A DNA stretch of 64,000 nt from Fodinicurvata sp. EGI_FJ10296 (GCF_040712075.1 NZ_JBFCVL010000002.1:1-64000); one strand, 5' to 3'. Counted from the stretch's first letter, positions 36,711 through 46,813 are shown. Translations and numbers: made by a program. The notes: generated by a model from the letters alone, not told the origin.

Positions 36711-39371
36711 TTACGTCGGGTTGATACCGTCGAGCGCGGACCGTAGCCGGTCGCGCAGCGCTGTCGCGTCGGCCAGCCGCTCGCGTTGCTCCTCCACGAC
36801 CGCTTCGGGCGCCTTGGCCAGAAACTGCTCGTTCTGAAGTTTGCCGGACAGTTTGCCCATTTCCGCTTCGGCCCTGGAAATTTCCTTCGACAGCCGGGCT
36901 CGCTCCTGGTCGAGATCGATCACATCCGCCAGGGGAAGGACGATGGTCGCTTCACCGACGATCGCTTGAGCGCATCCGGACGTGTCAACTTCGTCGTCGG
37001 CCGTGACGGCTGACGCCCGCGCCAGAGACAGGATCAATTGGCTGTGGGATTCCAGGAGCCGCCGCGTTTCATCTGATGCGCCCCTCAGAAACACCGGAAT
37101 TCGGGCGGAAGGTGGAACGTTCATCTCCGACCGGATTGTTCGGATAGACGACACCAGGCGCACAACCCATTCAATTTCGGCACCGACATCGCCGTCGCCA
37201 TAACCGTTGTCGGGATACTCCGGCCAGGGCGCTGAAATGAGCATTCTGTCGCGATCGCCGGTCGATTCCCAAAGCACCTCGGTGATGAACGGCATATGCG
37301 GATTTAGATTGTGCAGGATCTGATCCAGCACCCACGCCGTTACGGCTCGCGTCTCAGCAGCGGCGGCCTGATCCGAGCCATTGAGGATCGGCTTGGTGAA
37401 CTCCAGATACCAGTCGCAGAACGTGCCCCAGGTGAAATGGTATATCGCTCCGGCGGAGTCGTTGAATCGGAACTGCTCAAGAGAAAGCGAAGCCTGATGA
37501 GCCATTTCGGCCGCTTTGCCGATGATCCAGCGATTGACCGGCAGACGCGCCGATGCCGGGTCGAAAGCCGGATCGACGCGGACCCCGTTCATCTGACAAT
37601 ATCGCGCCGCGTTCCACAGCTTCGTCGCGAAATTGCGATACCCCTCGACCCGTTGTTCCGACATTTTCACGTCCCGCCCCTGCGCGGCGAACGAGATCAG
37701 CGTGAAACGCAATGCATCGGCACCATAGCGATCGGCAATGTCGAGCGGGTCCATGACATTGCCCTTGCTCTTCGACATCTTCTGGCCCTTCTCGTCACGG
37801 ACCAGGGCATGAATGTAGACCGTCCGGAACGGCACATCGTCCATTACGTGCAGCCCCATCATCATCATGCGGGCGACCCAGAAAAAGATGATATCGAATC
37901 CCGTCACCAACACATCGCCGGGATAATAGCGGGCCAGTTCCGGAGTCTCCTCGGGCCAGCCGAGGGTAGAGAACGGCCAGAGCGCTGACGAAAACCATGT
38001 GTCCAATACGTCTTCGTCGCGAACCAGCGTCTGGTTCCCGCCGTAATGCATTCGGGCGGCCGCAGCAGCCGCGTCCTCGGTTTCCTCGACGAAGACCGTC
38101 CCGTCCGGACCATACCAGGCCGGGATCTGGTGCCCCCACCAGAGCTGGCGGCTGATGCACCAAGGCTGGATGTTGCGCATCCATTCGAAATAGGTCTTTG
38201 CCCAGTTGGCGGGGACGAATTTGGTGCGGCCACTCTCCACCGCCTCAATCGCGGGTTTAGCCAGCGTAGCGGCATCGCAGTACCACTGATCGGTAAGCCA
38301 CGGCTCGATCGGTACGCCGCCGCGGTCTCCATAGGGAACCATGTGGACGTGGTCTTCGATTTTCTCAAGAAATCCGCCGGCTTCAAGATCCGCGACGATG
38401 GCTTTTCGCGCGTCGAAACGGTCCATCCCGACATATTTTTCCGGCGCGGCGTCGTTGATGCGGGCCTCGTTGTCAAAAATGTTGATCGTCTCCAATGATT
38501 GACGTCGGCCGACCTCGAAATCGTTGAAATCGTGGGCAGGAGTTATCTTGACCGCGCCAGACCCCTGCTCCGGATCGGCGTATTCGTCAGCCACAATCGG
38601 AATCCTGCGCCCAACCAGCGGCAGCGTCACGAATTTACCTATCAGCGGGCGATACCGCGCATCGTCCGGATGGACGGCAACACCGGTGTCGCCGAGCATC
38701 GTTTCCGGCCGTGTCGTAGCGACGGTGATAAAACTGTCGGGATCGTCGGCAAGCGGGTATCTGAAATGCCAGAGATGCCCTTTGATCTCGCGCTGTTCGA
38801 CCTCGAGATCCGAAATGGCGGTGCGCAATTTCGGATCCCAGTTGACCAGGCGTTGATCCTTGTAGATCAGTCCCTTCTTGTGGAGATCGACGAAAACCTT
38901 TCGAACAGCGGCATTCAGCCCCTCGTCCATCGTGAAGCGCTCACGCGGCCAATCCGGCGACGTCCCCAGCCGGCGGAGCTGATTGACGATCGACCCGCCG
39001 CTTTCCTCTTTCCACGACCAGACACGATCAAGGAACTGCTGCCGACCAAGCGCCGTCCGGGATGTTCCTTCGGCCGCGAGATTGCGTTCGACAACCATCT
39101 GGGTGGCGATACCCGCGTGATCCATACCCGGCTGCCACAGTGCGTCGCGGTTGTTGCGCCGGTAGTACCGAATCAGGACGTCCTGGAGCGTATGGTTCAG
39201 CGCGTGCCCCATGTGCAGGCTGCCGGTTACGTTCGGCGGCGGCATCATTATGGTGAAGGGCGGCGCTGGCGACTGGGGATCGCAGGCAAACAGACCGCGC
39301 TGCTCCCATTCGCTATAGAGCCTCGCTTCGTGTTCCTGCGGCGCAAACGTCTTTTCCAGCATTGCCAGCAC
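36711..39371 (-). CDS. valS: Valyl-tRNA synthetase
   Basis: 886 residues. Class Ia synthetase charging tRNA-Val. The HIGH-type motif is PPPNVTGSLHMGHALNHT and the KMSKS motif is KMSKSKGNVMDP. The CP1 editing domain lies between (TTRPETMLGDTGVAVHPDDAR). A C-terminal coiled coil (ERARLSKEISRAEAEMGKLSGKL) is typical of ValRS. Start ATG 39371; ATG 39362 (MLEKTFAPQ) is equally possible. It lies 188 bases after popZ on the same strand, a neighbourhood conserved in alphaproteobacteria. Confidence 0.97.
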   Translation of the reverse strand: MLAMLEKTFAPQEHEARLYSEWEQRGLFACDPQSPAPPFTIMMPPPNVTGSLHMGHALNHTLQDVLIRYYRRNNRDALWQPGMDHAGIATQMVVERNLAAEGTSRTALGRQQFLDRVWSWKEESGGSIVNQLRRLGTSPDWPRERFTMDEGLNAAVRKVFVDLHKKGLIYKDQRLVNWDPKLRTAISDLEVEQREIKGHLWHFRYPLADDPDSFITVATTRPETMLGDTGVAVHPDDARYRPLIGKFVTLPLVGRRIPIVADEYADPEQGSGAVKITPAHDFNDFEVGRRQSLETINIFDNEARINDAAPEKYVGMDRFDARKAIVADLEAGGFLEKIEDHVHMVPYGDRGGVPIEPWLTDQWYCDAATLAKPAIEAVESGRTKFVPANWAKTYFEWMRNIQPWCISRQLWWGHQIPAWYGPDGTVFVEETEDAAAAAARMHYGGNQTLVRDEDVLDTWFSSALWPFSTLGWPEETPELARYYPGDVLVTGFDIIFFWVARMMMMGLHVMDDVPFRTVYIHALVRDEKGQKMSKSKGNVMDPLDIADRYGADALRFTLISFAAQGRDVKMSEQRVEGYRNFATKLWNAARYCQMNGVRVDPAFDPASARLPVNRWIIGKAAEMAHQASLSLEQFRFNDSAGAIYHFTWGTFCDWYLEFTKPILNGSDQAAAAETRAVTAWVLDQILHNLNPHMPFITEVLWESTGDRDRMLISAPWPEYPDNGYGDGDVGAEIEWVVRLVSSIRTIRSEMNVPPSARIPVFLRGASDETRRLLESHSQLILSLARASAVTADDEVDTSGCAQAIVGEATIVLPLADVIDLDQERARLSKEISRAEAEMGKLSGKLQNEQFLAKAPEAVVEEQRERLADATALRDRLRSALDGINPT

Positions 39372-39559
39372 AACCCATTAACCTGAACGAAAAAAACGGT
39401 CCAACGACAGGCAAATCCCTACCGTAAGGACCGTCGGACGGCAAGAGACCGCAGAAAATGGCTCTTCGGGATCAAACCGGCGCATCGACCTCGGGCGACA
39501 GTCGAATGCGACACACATTGTCATGCCGCGATCGAGAGCCCGGGCGATCGGCCTGCCGG

Positions 39560-40477
39560 TCAGCGGCGCTTTTGCCCACCCACGACGCGCTTGATCTCCC
39601 GCTGCACGGCTTCTTCAACGATCGGCTGCAGGTTCTGGTCGAGCCAATCGCGAAGCATCGGCTTAAGCATTTCGCGGACCATCTGCTCAAGCGTCTTGGA
39701 GCCATCGCCGATCGGCGTCTGAGAAGTGGAAGTGGGCATCGGCTTTGGTTCCGGTTGTTCGGTCAGCTTGGAGAAAGCGGCCGCCGTAGCGGCGGCTGTT
39801 GCGCCCGACACAAGGGTGTCTTCACCTTCGAAATCGCCGTCCCCGAATCCTCCGTCTTCATCGAAACCCGCATCGGCGCCGAATCCGGGGTCGTCCCCCG
39901 TAGCCTCGTCAAAGGCCTTCTCGAAGTCCAGATCATCGTTCTCGAATTGATCGCGCTTTGGCATTGGGTCTTCCTGAGTCGTCAGATCCTGGGTCATCGG
40001 ATCATGATCATCAAAACTGAACGGGTCGGATTCCTCTGACGCGACCGGGTCGGGCGCGGGCTCTGGCTCGACAGCAGCCCCAAAGGAAGAATCGTCGGCA
40101 GGCTCCGTCAGGTCCAGTATGTCGTCATCGTCTTCGTCGGACTCTCCCACCAGAGCCGACGATTCGAATGGTGCTGCGCCGAATGGGTCGTCGCTGCCGT
40201 CGAGACGATCATCGTCCCCGAGCTCGAATGGTGAGTCGCCGAAAGCGTCGTCTTCCCCGAAACCCCCATCCTCACCGGATCCGTGATCTTCCTGCGGTGG
40301 AGGCGCGGTCGTCGTGGGTTGGGCCGCCATGGGCGGATCATCTCCGACGGCACTGTCGGCCGACGCCTTGTTCTGATCACCGTCTGCCGGCTGATCGTCA
40401 TCCGAGATGATCCGCCGGATCGACGCCAGAATTTCTTCCATCGTCGGCTCTGGCTGCTTTTGTTTCGGGTCGCTCAT
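39560..40477 (-). CDS. popZ: Polar organising protein PopZ (DUF2497)
   Basis: 305 residues. Self-assembling cell-pole scaffold that anchors the ParB/parS centromere and recruits cell-cycle kinases in alphaproteobacteria. The N-terminal interaction helix is conserved (PTMEEILASIRRIISDDD). A long disordered acidic linker of about 170 residues rich in D, E, P, F and G follows, and then the C-terminal oligomerisation helices (LEQMVREMLKPMLRDWLDQNLQPIVEEAVQREI). The linker is longer than that of Caulobacter PopZ, which is about 177 residues in total. It lies between tolC and valS as in other alphaproteobacteria. Confidence 0.92.
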   Translation of the reverse strand: MSDPKQKQPEPTMEEILASIRRIISDDDQPADGDQNKASADSAVGDDPPMAAQPTTTAPPPQEDHGSGEDGGFGEDDAFGDSPFELGDDDRLDGSDDPFGAAPFESSALVGESDEDDDDILDLTEPADDSSFGAAVEPEPAPDPVASEESDPFSFDDHDPMTQDLTTQEDPMPKRDQFENDDLDFEKAFDEATGDDPGFGADAGFDEDGGFGDGDFEGEDTLVSGATAAATAAAFSKLTEQPEPKPMPTSTSQTPIGDGSKTLEQMVREMLKPMLRDWLDQNLQPIVEEAVQREIKRVVGGQKRR

Positions 40478-40712
40478 ATGCCCTTGCCGTCTTCTACCGC
40501 GTTTTGAAGCAGGACCGGGTCCTGTATCCGGGATCCAGTCGAGGAACTCTAATGAGAAGCCAGTTGGAGATCCTGGCCGGTGGAATTGAACGGACCACCC
40601 TGCCCTTTGCTCACCTGCCTTTGGCCCATACGAAACAACGAATACTCACCGAAGTAAAGGTCGGAAGCCATCGCTCGCAAGTCGACGACAGGCCACCGGC
40701 TCAGGATCCGGC

Positions 40713-42194
40713 CTATTCGGCCTCCGGGACGGATGTTCCCCACCAGGCGTCGCGCGACCGCTGGTAAGCCGGTTCAATATCGTAAAGGTCAACATCGAGG
40801 CCCAATTCGCTGGCTCTGAGACGTCCAGCGGACGACAACAGCTGATAATGCGCCACGAAAAGATTGCGCTGGGCCTCCACCAGATCGACCTGAGCATCCA
40901 ACAGATCCTGTTCCGCGTCCAATACGTCGAGCGGCGTCCGCTCCCCCACCTGGGCCTCTTCGCGCACGCCGTTGAGTGCAACCTGCTGCGCTTGCACCTG
41001 AGCATTCAGCGACTGGATCTGTGAACGCGCGGTTGCGACCGTCTCCCAGGCCTCGATCGCATCGGAGATCGTTCCGCGGCGCACCGACTCGACCTCGATC
41101 CGGCGTTGACTGGCCTGCTCACGCGCTTGGCGGACCCGCGACGATTGCGCGCCAGCCTGATAGAGGGGCACCGTCAGCCGCGCGGTCAAGCTGATCGAGT
41201 CCGACGGCATGGATTCCGCAATGTCCGAATAACTCCGGCTGACAGATGCATTCAGCGTCACCTCCGGAAGGAGTCCACCCCGTGCGACATCGACACCGGC
41301 CTGTGCCGCCCGTTCGGTGAACAGCGCAACGGTAACGCGGGGGTTGGCGCTTTCGGCCAATGTTAGCGCCTCTTCCAGAGAGGCCGGAATACCCGGCGGC
41401 GCACCGGAAGGTTCGTCCACATCCTCGCCCGGCGGCACGCCAACGACACGTTCATACGCTGCCCTGGCGTTCCTGAGCGATCCTTCGGCAGCTATCGTCT
41501 GCGACTCGGCCGCAGCCAGTCGGCTTTCGGCAAGACTGACATCGGTGCGCGTTACTTCGCCGACCGAAAATCGGTCGCGCGTCGCCTGCAACTGCCGGCT
41601 GATGACGGACTCGTTATTCCTGGCCAGCGCCAGCACAGCCCGGGCCTGCACCAGATCGACATGGGCCACGACAGCGGACAGAAGCACCGACTGCTCTACG
41701 TCGGCGAGAGCGGCTCGTCGCGCCTGAATAACCGCCTCGGCCTGCTCGACCGACGCAACGGTCCGACCACCGCGGTACAGCGGTTGACTGAGACTGATGC
41801 CCACTTCTGCCGGATTGACCCGTTGGGCCGTTCGTCCGGGCTGCAGTTGCGATGGTGACTCGGAAGATCGGGCCGTGACGCTGGCTTCCCCCTGGATCGT
41901 CGGCCGATACCCGGCAAGAGCCTGAGACAAGTCCTCGTTGGTCGCCCGCAGATTGGCCCGTTCGGCCCGAATGTCGGGATTGGTCCGGTACGTCTCGGCC
42001 AATGTCTCCTGCAACGTCTGCGCCTGAGCGCTGCCCGACAGCGCCCAGAACGCAATGCCCGTTGCGGCGAACGTCCCCGAACCGGCCATCGCAGCACACA
42101 TCGCGGCGGCTGCCCCCAGGTACCGGATCGTCCGGCAGACCCCTTCAAGACCCCATGAGGCCGACTGATCCGATGTGCTGGTCCGAAACGTCAT
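40713..42194 (-). CDS. tolC: TolC-family outer-membrane efflux protein
   Basis: 493 residues. Trimeric outer-membrane channel for type I secretion and efflux pumps. An N-terminal signal region is followed by the first OEP repeat (TLQETLAETYRTNPDIRAER) and the second (LEEALTLAESANPRVTVALF), each with alternating helices and strands. The motif EAQVGERTPLDVLDAEQDLLDAQ is characteristic of the TolC branch. The signal peptide is unusually long in this reading; a later ATG (42096, MCAAMAG) would give a more normal one. It lies between pcm and popZ. Confidence 0.93.
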   Translation of the reverse strand: MTFRTSTSDQSASWGLEGVCRTIRYLGAAAAMCAAMAGSGTFAATGIAFWALSGSAQAQTLQETLAETYRTNPDIRAERANLRATNEDLSQALAGYRPTIQGEASVTARSSESPSQLQPGRTAQRVNPAEVGISLSQPLYRGGRTVASVEQAEAVIQARRAALADVEQSVLLSAVVAHVDLVQARAVLALARNNESVISRQLQATRDRFSVGEVTRTDVSLAESRLAAAESQTIAAEGSLRNARAAYERVVGVPPGEDVDEPSGAPPGIPASLEEALTLAESANPRVTVALFTERAAQAGVDVARGGLLPEVTLNASVSRSYSDIAESMPSDSISLTARLTVPLYQAGAQSSRVRQAREQASQRRIEVESVRRGTISDAIEAWETVATARSQIQSLNAQVQAQQVALNGVREEAQVGERTPLDVLDAEQDLLDAQVDLVEAQRNLFVAHYQLLSSAGRLRASELGLDVDLYDIEPAYQRSRDAWWGTSVPEAE

Positions 42195-42279
42195 TCATGC
42201 CTCTTTCGGTCTGGCGCTGCAGAAATCTTTGCCTTTAACTATAGCGGCTGTCCCGCCGAAGTCCTCGCCCGTCTAGTTG

Positions 42280-42936
42280 TCAGAATTCAAAGACCGGTTT
42301 CGGTTCGAATCCTGGAAGATACGGCGTGTAGGCGTCGAATCTCTCGATCTTCGAAATGGTCTCGCCGAACTTCTGGTAGAGGTATCCGGCACTCCGGCCA
42401 CCGGCCGACGCCAGTACCGTCGCCAACCGGCCTCCATCCGCCAATTGATCAAGAATGCCCTGCGGCACGTGATCGACGGCGCCGTTGATGAAGATAACGT
42501 CGTATGGGCCCTGATCCGGCCACCCCGCCGTCAGGTCTCCCGTTAGTACAACGGCATTGTCGGCTCCGAGTTCCGCAAGGATGTCGGCCGCTTTGTCTGC
42601 CATGGTTCCGTCGCTCTCAAGGGCGACGACGGTGCTGCAAAGGCGGGCCAGAATGGCGGTTGAGTAGCCGTAGCCGCAACCGATATCCAGAACGATATCC
42701 GTGGGCCTTACATTGGCATCGTTAACCAGACGGCCGAAAACCATCGGCTCCATCAGATAGCGGCCGTTGCCGATCGGAACATCCTCGTCCACATGAGCAA
42801 TACCGCGCACTGCCTTGGGAACGAATTTGTCGCGGGGAACGTTCAGCATGGCGTTCATCAGCGCCGAATCCGTCACCTTATTGGGCTTAACCTGCCCCTC
42901 GACCATGTTGAAACGGGCGTCCGAATAGTCGGTCAT
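42280..42936 (-). CDS. pcm: Protein-L-isoaspartate methyltransferase homologue
   Basis: 218 residues. Methyltransferase of the PCMT family with MVEGQVKPNKVTDSALMNAM, VPRDKFVPKAVRGIAHVDED and the SAM-binding motif VLDIGCGYGYSTAILARL. It starts MTDYSDARFNMVEGQ at 42936. In many alphaproteobacteria this shortened PCM homologue sits directly upstream of tolC, as here (85-base gap). True isoaspartate repair activity has not been shown for this branch; the usual Ser-binding segment is altered, so another substrate is possible. Confidence 0.88.
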   Translation of the reverse strand: MTDYSDARFNMVEGQVKPNKVTDSALMNAMLNVPRDKFVPKAVRGIAHVDEDVPIGNGRYLMEPMVFGRLVNDANVRPTDIVLDIGCGYGYSTAILARLCSTVVALESDGTMADKAADILAELGADNAVVLTGDLTAGWPDQGPYDVIFINGAVDHVPQGILDQLADGGRLATVLASAGGRSAGYLYQKFGETISKIERFDAYTPYLPGFEPKPVFEF

Positions 42937-43191
42937 TGAAACAGCGTTCCCGAATTGTAGCCGCAAGACATTGACAGCCGCCGGACCGATGACGTCGCTC
43001 CGGCGATAGCCCTAGGTTCTATCCTCCCCGCATCCGCGAAACAAGAATTGAAAGTCGAGCAGGTATCAAAGCGGGGTCGGGTTCAATTTCGGGTGTGGTT
43101 TTCCGTCGGGCCTGGGCAGGAGCGCTTGACCTTGTCGGCCCGCCGGGATTATACCAGCGCCGTCGATACAGTTTCTGTTGAGGCGGGCATC

Positions 43192-43265
43192 GGCGCGGTG
43201 GCTGAGTGGTCAGGCAGCGGACTGCAAATCCGTGTACACCGGTTCGATTCCGGTCCGCGCCTCCA
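43192..43265 (+). tRNA. tRNA-Cys (GCA)
   Basis: 74 bases. Acceptor GGCGCGG/CCGCGCC, anticodon loop CTGCAAA (GCA), TTCGATT T-loop, discriminator T and encoded CCA. Confidence 0.96.
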
Positions 43266-43411
43266 ATGTCGTTGAAGCAGGCTTACCGTTATCGGCAGTT
43301 ATCCGTTGGTTTATCGGCTGGCCGCGTGAATTTTTAGAAATTTGGTGTTGGAATTCACAAATCGGCTTTGCTATAAGCCTGACAGGTCATCGCGAACTTA
43401 GTTCGCTCTGA

Positions 43412-43487
43412 TCCCCGGTAGCTCAGTTGGTAGAGCAGGTGACTGTTAATCACCCTGTCGCTGGTTCGAGTCCGGCCCGGGGAGCCA
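43412..43487 (+). tRNA. tRNA-Asn (GTT)
   Basis: 76 bases. Acceptor TCCCCGG/CCGGGGA, anticodon loop CTGTTAA (GTT), TTCGAGT T-loop, discriminator G and encoded CCA. A terminator follows directly. Confidence 0.97.
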
Positions 43488-43493
43488 TCTTTT

Positions 43494-43531
43494 AAGGGTC
43501 GAGAGCCGCATGGTTCTCGGCCCTTATTTTT
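43494..43531 (+). terminator. Rho-independent terminator after tRNA-Asn
   Basis: AAGGG-T-CGAGAGCC pairs with GGTTCTCG-G-CCCTT across GCAT, followed by TATTTTTG. It ends the tRNA-Cys/tRNA-Asn unit. Confidence 0.85.
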
Positions 43532-43619
43532 GTTTGTTTACATGCAGATTGCGCGATGACTGGTGCGAAACGCCCCCCATTGTGGAAAATTGGGGCGGCA
43601 CCCGCCCCAACGCTCCCCA

Positions 43620-44090
43620 TCATTCGTCCAGTGTAGCCAGTTCGGTTTCGTCGACTTCCTCACGGCTCAGCGCACGGGCAAGATCAACCAGCCGTTTTCT
43701 TACGACCGGGTCAGTGATCCGATAATAGGCGCGAACCAGCTCAAGCGTTTCGCGGCTGGTCATGCGGTCCGGCGTATCGGCTGCTTCGGTATCGGCCGGC
43801 GTCGGCGCCACCGTCGGCAATCCCTCGAAAAAGTAGGTGACCGGTACATCAAGAATTTTTGTCAGAAGATACAGCCGGCTGGCACTGATGCGGTTGGCAC
43901 CGCGCTCGTATTTCTGAACCTGCTGGAAGGAAACGCCGAAAGCTTGCGCAAGCTTCTCTTGACTCATGCCCAGAAGCGTTCTGCGCTGTCGCAACCGCTT
44001 GCCGACATGAACGTCCACTGGGTCGGGTCCATCTTCGGCAATCGTTTTGCGGCGTCGCTGCGGGGGTTGTCTCGTTGCTGTTTCTACCAT
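43620..44090 (-). CDS. Cro/CI-type helix-turn-helix regulator
   Basis: 156 residues. An N-terminal extension rich in Arg/Pro precedes an HTH_3 domain ([20 protein letters not shown], then [19 protein letters not shown]). The C-terminal part is helical ([28 protein letters not shown]). It belongs to a group widespread in alphaproteobacteria that includes PraR of rhizobia (attachment and quorum-sensing control) and other SinR-like regulators; the target here is unknown. It stands opposite the tRNA terminator and diverges from the Nudix gene. Confidence 0.9.
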   Translation of the reverse strand: MVETATRQPPQRRRKTIAEDGPDPVDVHVGKRLRQRRTLLGMSQEKLAQAFGVSFQQVQKYERGANRISASRLYLLTKILDVPVTYFFEGLPTVAPTPADTEAADTPDRMTSRETLELVRAYYRITDPVVRKRLVDLARALSREEVDETELATLDE

Positions 44091-44368
44091 TTGTCCTGTC
44101 CTGAATTGGCCCTAGGCTATAGTCGAAGCCGTGTTGCCATGTATCGGCAGCGTCGCAGGTTGCACACCTGGCCGACGGCCACAACTCATTAGTAATCAAT
44201 TGATATCATCAGTAGGTCAGGGCGCAACTCGTCCAAAAGGATATGTCGCAGGCTGCTCCGGGCATCGAGCGCCGCGCGACAAGGGCGAATCGACGCTGGA
44301 ACGTCCGAATTCCGGCATCATCGCCAACCATTCGACATCATGCTCGGCACACGACTGGAATACCACCC

Positions 44369-44980
44369 ATGGATAAAAAATTTGATCGACGCGTTGAATT
44401 GGTGGGTCGCGACCGCATTCACGACGGCTTCGTCAAACTCGACAAGATCATGATCCGCCACTCGCGATTCGACGGGACCATGTCCAAACCACTCGAACGG
44501 GAGGTGATTATCAGGCGTCCGGCCGCGGCCGTTCTACCATACGACCCTCTGCGCGACCGGATCATTCTGATCGAGCAGTTTCGGCCCGCTCCCTATCTGG
44601 TGGAGGGTCCATCCTGGATGATCGAACTTGTGGCCGGCCTGATCGATCCGGGCGAATCGCCAGAACAAACCGTTCGCCGGGAAGCTCTTGAAGAAGCAGG
44701 CCTGACTATCGGCCGCCTGGCGAGAATCGGGGCGTTCTATTCCAGCCAGGGAGCATGCACCGAAAAGGTCACCTGCTTTTGCGGCGAGGTCGATTCAACG
44801 CGCGCCGAAGGTCTGTTCGGTGCCAAGAACGAAGACGAGGATATCCGGGCCTATTCGGTACCGGCGGACCGGTTTGTCGATGAGGCGCTGTCGGGTAAAC
44901 TCGACAACGCGACGGCTCTCGTCTGCGGCCTGTGGTTCGCTGCGATGCGCGCCCGCGGCTCGGGTATCTGGACGGCTTGA
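44369..44980 (+). CDS. nudF: Nudix hydrolase, ADP-ribose pyrophosphatase type
   Basis: 203 residues from ATG 44369. The full Nudix box GX5EX7REUXEEXGU is present as GLIDPGESPEQTVRREALEEAGL. Upstream, PWMIELVAG-type (SWMIELVAGLIDPGE) and VLPYDPLRDRIILIEQFRPAPY fit the ADP-ribose and nucleoside-diphosphate-sugar pyrophosphatase branch (TIGR00052). It hydrolyses ADP-ribose to AMP and ribose 5-phosphate, a housecleaning role. It lies 54 bases upstream of cysK on the same strand. Confidence 0.9.
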   Translation: MDKKFDRRVELVGRDRIHDGFVKLDKIMIRHSRFDGTMSKPLEREVIIRRPAAAVLPYDPLRDRIILIEQFRPAPYLVEGPSWMIELVAGLIDPGESPEQTVRREALEEAGLTIGRLARIGAFYSSQGACTEKVTCFCGEVDSTRAEGLFGAKNEDEDIRAYSVPADRFVDEALSGKLDNATALVCGLWFAAMRARGSGIWTA

Positions 44981-45034
44981 AACCGATGGTTTACACACCG
45001 ATATCGCAGTAAATTCACTGTTTTACACCAATCG

Positions 45035-46057
45035 ATGAGGTTTTCTGTGAGCGACATCCGCAAGGGCTTCGTCGGGGCCGTTGGCAACACGCCACTAATC
45101 CGATTGAATCGGCTCTCTGACGAGACCGGGTGCGAGATACTCGGCAAGGCCGAGTTCCTCAACCCTGGCGGCTCGGTCAAGGACCGAGCCGCACTCGCCA
45201 TCGTTCGGGACGCCGAGGCGCGCGGGATGCTCCGACCCGGCGGCGTCATCGTGGAGGGAACCGCCGGCAATACCGGCATCGGACTGTCGCTGGTTGGAAA
45301 TGCCCTGGGGTATCGGACTGTGATCGTCATGCCGGAAACCCAGTCGCAGGAGAAGAAAGACGCACTCAAGCTCTGCGGTGCCGATCTTCGGCTGGTCAAG
45401 GCCGTACCCTATAAGGATCCGGGCAATTACGTGAAGGTGTCCGAGCGATTGGCCGCCGAATTGGCTGAATCCGAACCCAATGGTGCCATCTGGGCGAACC
45501 AGTTCGACAATGTCGCGAATCGCGAGGGGCACCGGGCGACGACGGCGCGGGAAATATGGGATCAGACCGGCGGCAGGATCGACGCCTTTACCTGCTCTGT
45601 CGGCACCGGCGGAACGCTCGCCGGCGTCGCAATGGGGCTTAAGCAGCATAACGCCTCGATCCGCACGGTCCTCAGTGACCCGATGGGCTCGGCCCTTTAT
45701 TCCTGGTACGTTGAGGGTGAACTTCGCGCCGAAGGATCATCGATCACCGAAGGCATCGGTCAAGGTCGGATCACGGCGAACCTCAAGGATGCCCCCATCG
45801 ACGGGGCACAACGAATCTCCGATAGCGATGCGTTGACGATGGTCTTCCGTCTGGTCCGGGAAGAAGGCTTGATCATGGGCGGCTCGACCGGCATCAATGT
45901 CTGCGGCGCCGTCGAACTGGCGCGCGAGATGGGGCCCGGACACACCATCGTCACCGTGCTTTGCGACCTGGGCAGCCGATATCAATCGAAGATTTTCAAC
46001 CCGGCCTTTCTGCGGGAAAAAGGGCTGCCGACACCTGACTGGATCGGCGACGCCTGA
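45035..46057 (+). CDS. cysK: Cysteine synthase A
   Basis: 340-residue PLP enzyme joining O-acetylserine and sulphide to make cysteine. Seen: GNTPLIRLNRLSDETGCEIL, the Schiff-base Lys in NPGGSVKDRAAL, the substrate loop EGTAGNTGIGLSLVG, and the glycine-rich phosphate loop SVGTGGTLAGVA. It is a little longer than the E. coli enzyme and its EGTAGNTG loop is the form seen in alphaproteobacterial CysK. It begins a plus-strand run, cysK-alaX-sseA, with gaps of 27 and 62 bases, which fits sulphur and cysteine metabolism. Confidence 0.94.
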   Translation: MRFSVSDIRKGFVGAVGNTPLIRLNRLSDETGCEILGKAEFLNPGGSVKDRAALAIVRDAEARGMLRPGGVIVEGTAGNTGIGLSLVGNALGYRTVIVMPETQSQEKKDALKLCGADLRLVKAVPYKDPGNYVKVSERLAAELAESEPNGAIWANQFDNVANREGHRATTAREIWDQTGGRIDAFTCSVGTGGTLAGVAMGLKQHNASIRTVLSDPMGSALYSWYVEGELRAEGSSITEGIGQGRITANLKDAPIDGAQRISDSDALTMVFRLVREEGLIMGGSTGINVCGAVELAREMGPGHTIVTVLCDLGSRYQSKIFNPAFLREKGLPTPDWIGDA

Positions 46058-46084
46058 GCGCAGAGGCGACAACGGAGTCGATCG

Positions 46085-46813
46085 ATGCCGCAAACCGAAA
46101 CGCTCTTTCGTGCTGCACCCTATGATCGCGAAATGACGGCCACGGTAACCGGCCACGCCGAAGGGGGCGTCGTCCTCGATCGGACGGTATTCTATCCAAC
46201 TGGCGGCGGCCAGCCCGGAGATAGCGGCGTCCTTTCGACCGGAGATGCAATGTGGCCCGTATCAGAAGCCATTTACGGCCAGTCCCCGGGTAACATCGTT
46301 CACCGGCTGGACGGCGCGGACCCCCTGCCCCCGGTCGGTTCAACGGTGACCGGCATCGTCGATTGGGATCGCCGGCTGGGGCACATGCGGATTCACACGA
46401 CGCTGCATCTGCTGTGCGCTATCGTCGACGGCTGGGTTACCGGCGGGTCAATCGGCAAGGACCGCGGAAGGCTTGATTTCGACCTCGAAACGGCGCCCGA
46501 CAAGGACGCGCTGACCGACCGCCTCAACGTCCTTATTGCCGCCAACCATCCGGTCGTTGAAGAATGGATCGATGAGGCCGAACTGGATTCAAACCCCGAA
46601 ATGGTTCGCACATTGTCGGTGAAGCCGCCACGAACCGGCGAAGGCCGCATACGGCTGGTCCGAATTGGCCCGCCCGACGCACCGATCGATCGCCAGCCAT
46701 GCGGCGGGACCCATGTCGCGTCAACAGGCGAAATCGGGCCGGTCACCGTTGCCAAAATCGAGAAAAAAGGCCGGCAGAACCGGCGGATTGCCGTGGCTCT
46801 GGCGACCGGCTGA
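46085..46813 (+). CDS. alaX: AlaX-type alanyl-tRNA editing protein
   Basis: 242 residues. Free-standing homologue of the AlaRS editing domain that deacylates Ser-tRNA-Ala. The zinc ligands are seen: HxxxH in RIHTTLHLLCA and C-x3-H in PCGGTHVASTGEIG, together with TVFYPTGGGQPGDSG typical of the AlaRS second-half fold. Ribosome site AACGGAGTCGATCG before ATG 46085. It follows cysK by 27 bases. The stand-alone form here has the N-terminal beta-barrel part and the editing domain. Confidence 0.92.
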   Translation: MPQTETLFRAAPYDREMTATVTGHAEGGVVLDRTVFYPTGGGQPGDSGVLSTGDAMWPVSEAIYGQSPGNIVHRLDGADPLPPVGSTVTGIVDWDRRLGHMRIHTTLHLLCAIVDGWVTGGSIGKDRGRLDFDLETAPDKDALTDRLNVLIAANHPVVEEWIDEAELDSNPEMVRTLSVKPPRTGEGRIRLVRIGPPDAPIDRQPCGGTHVASTGEIGPVTVAKIEKKGRQNRRIAVALATG

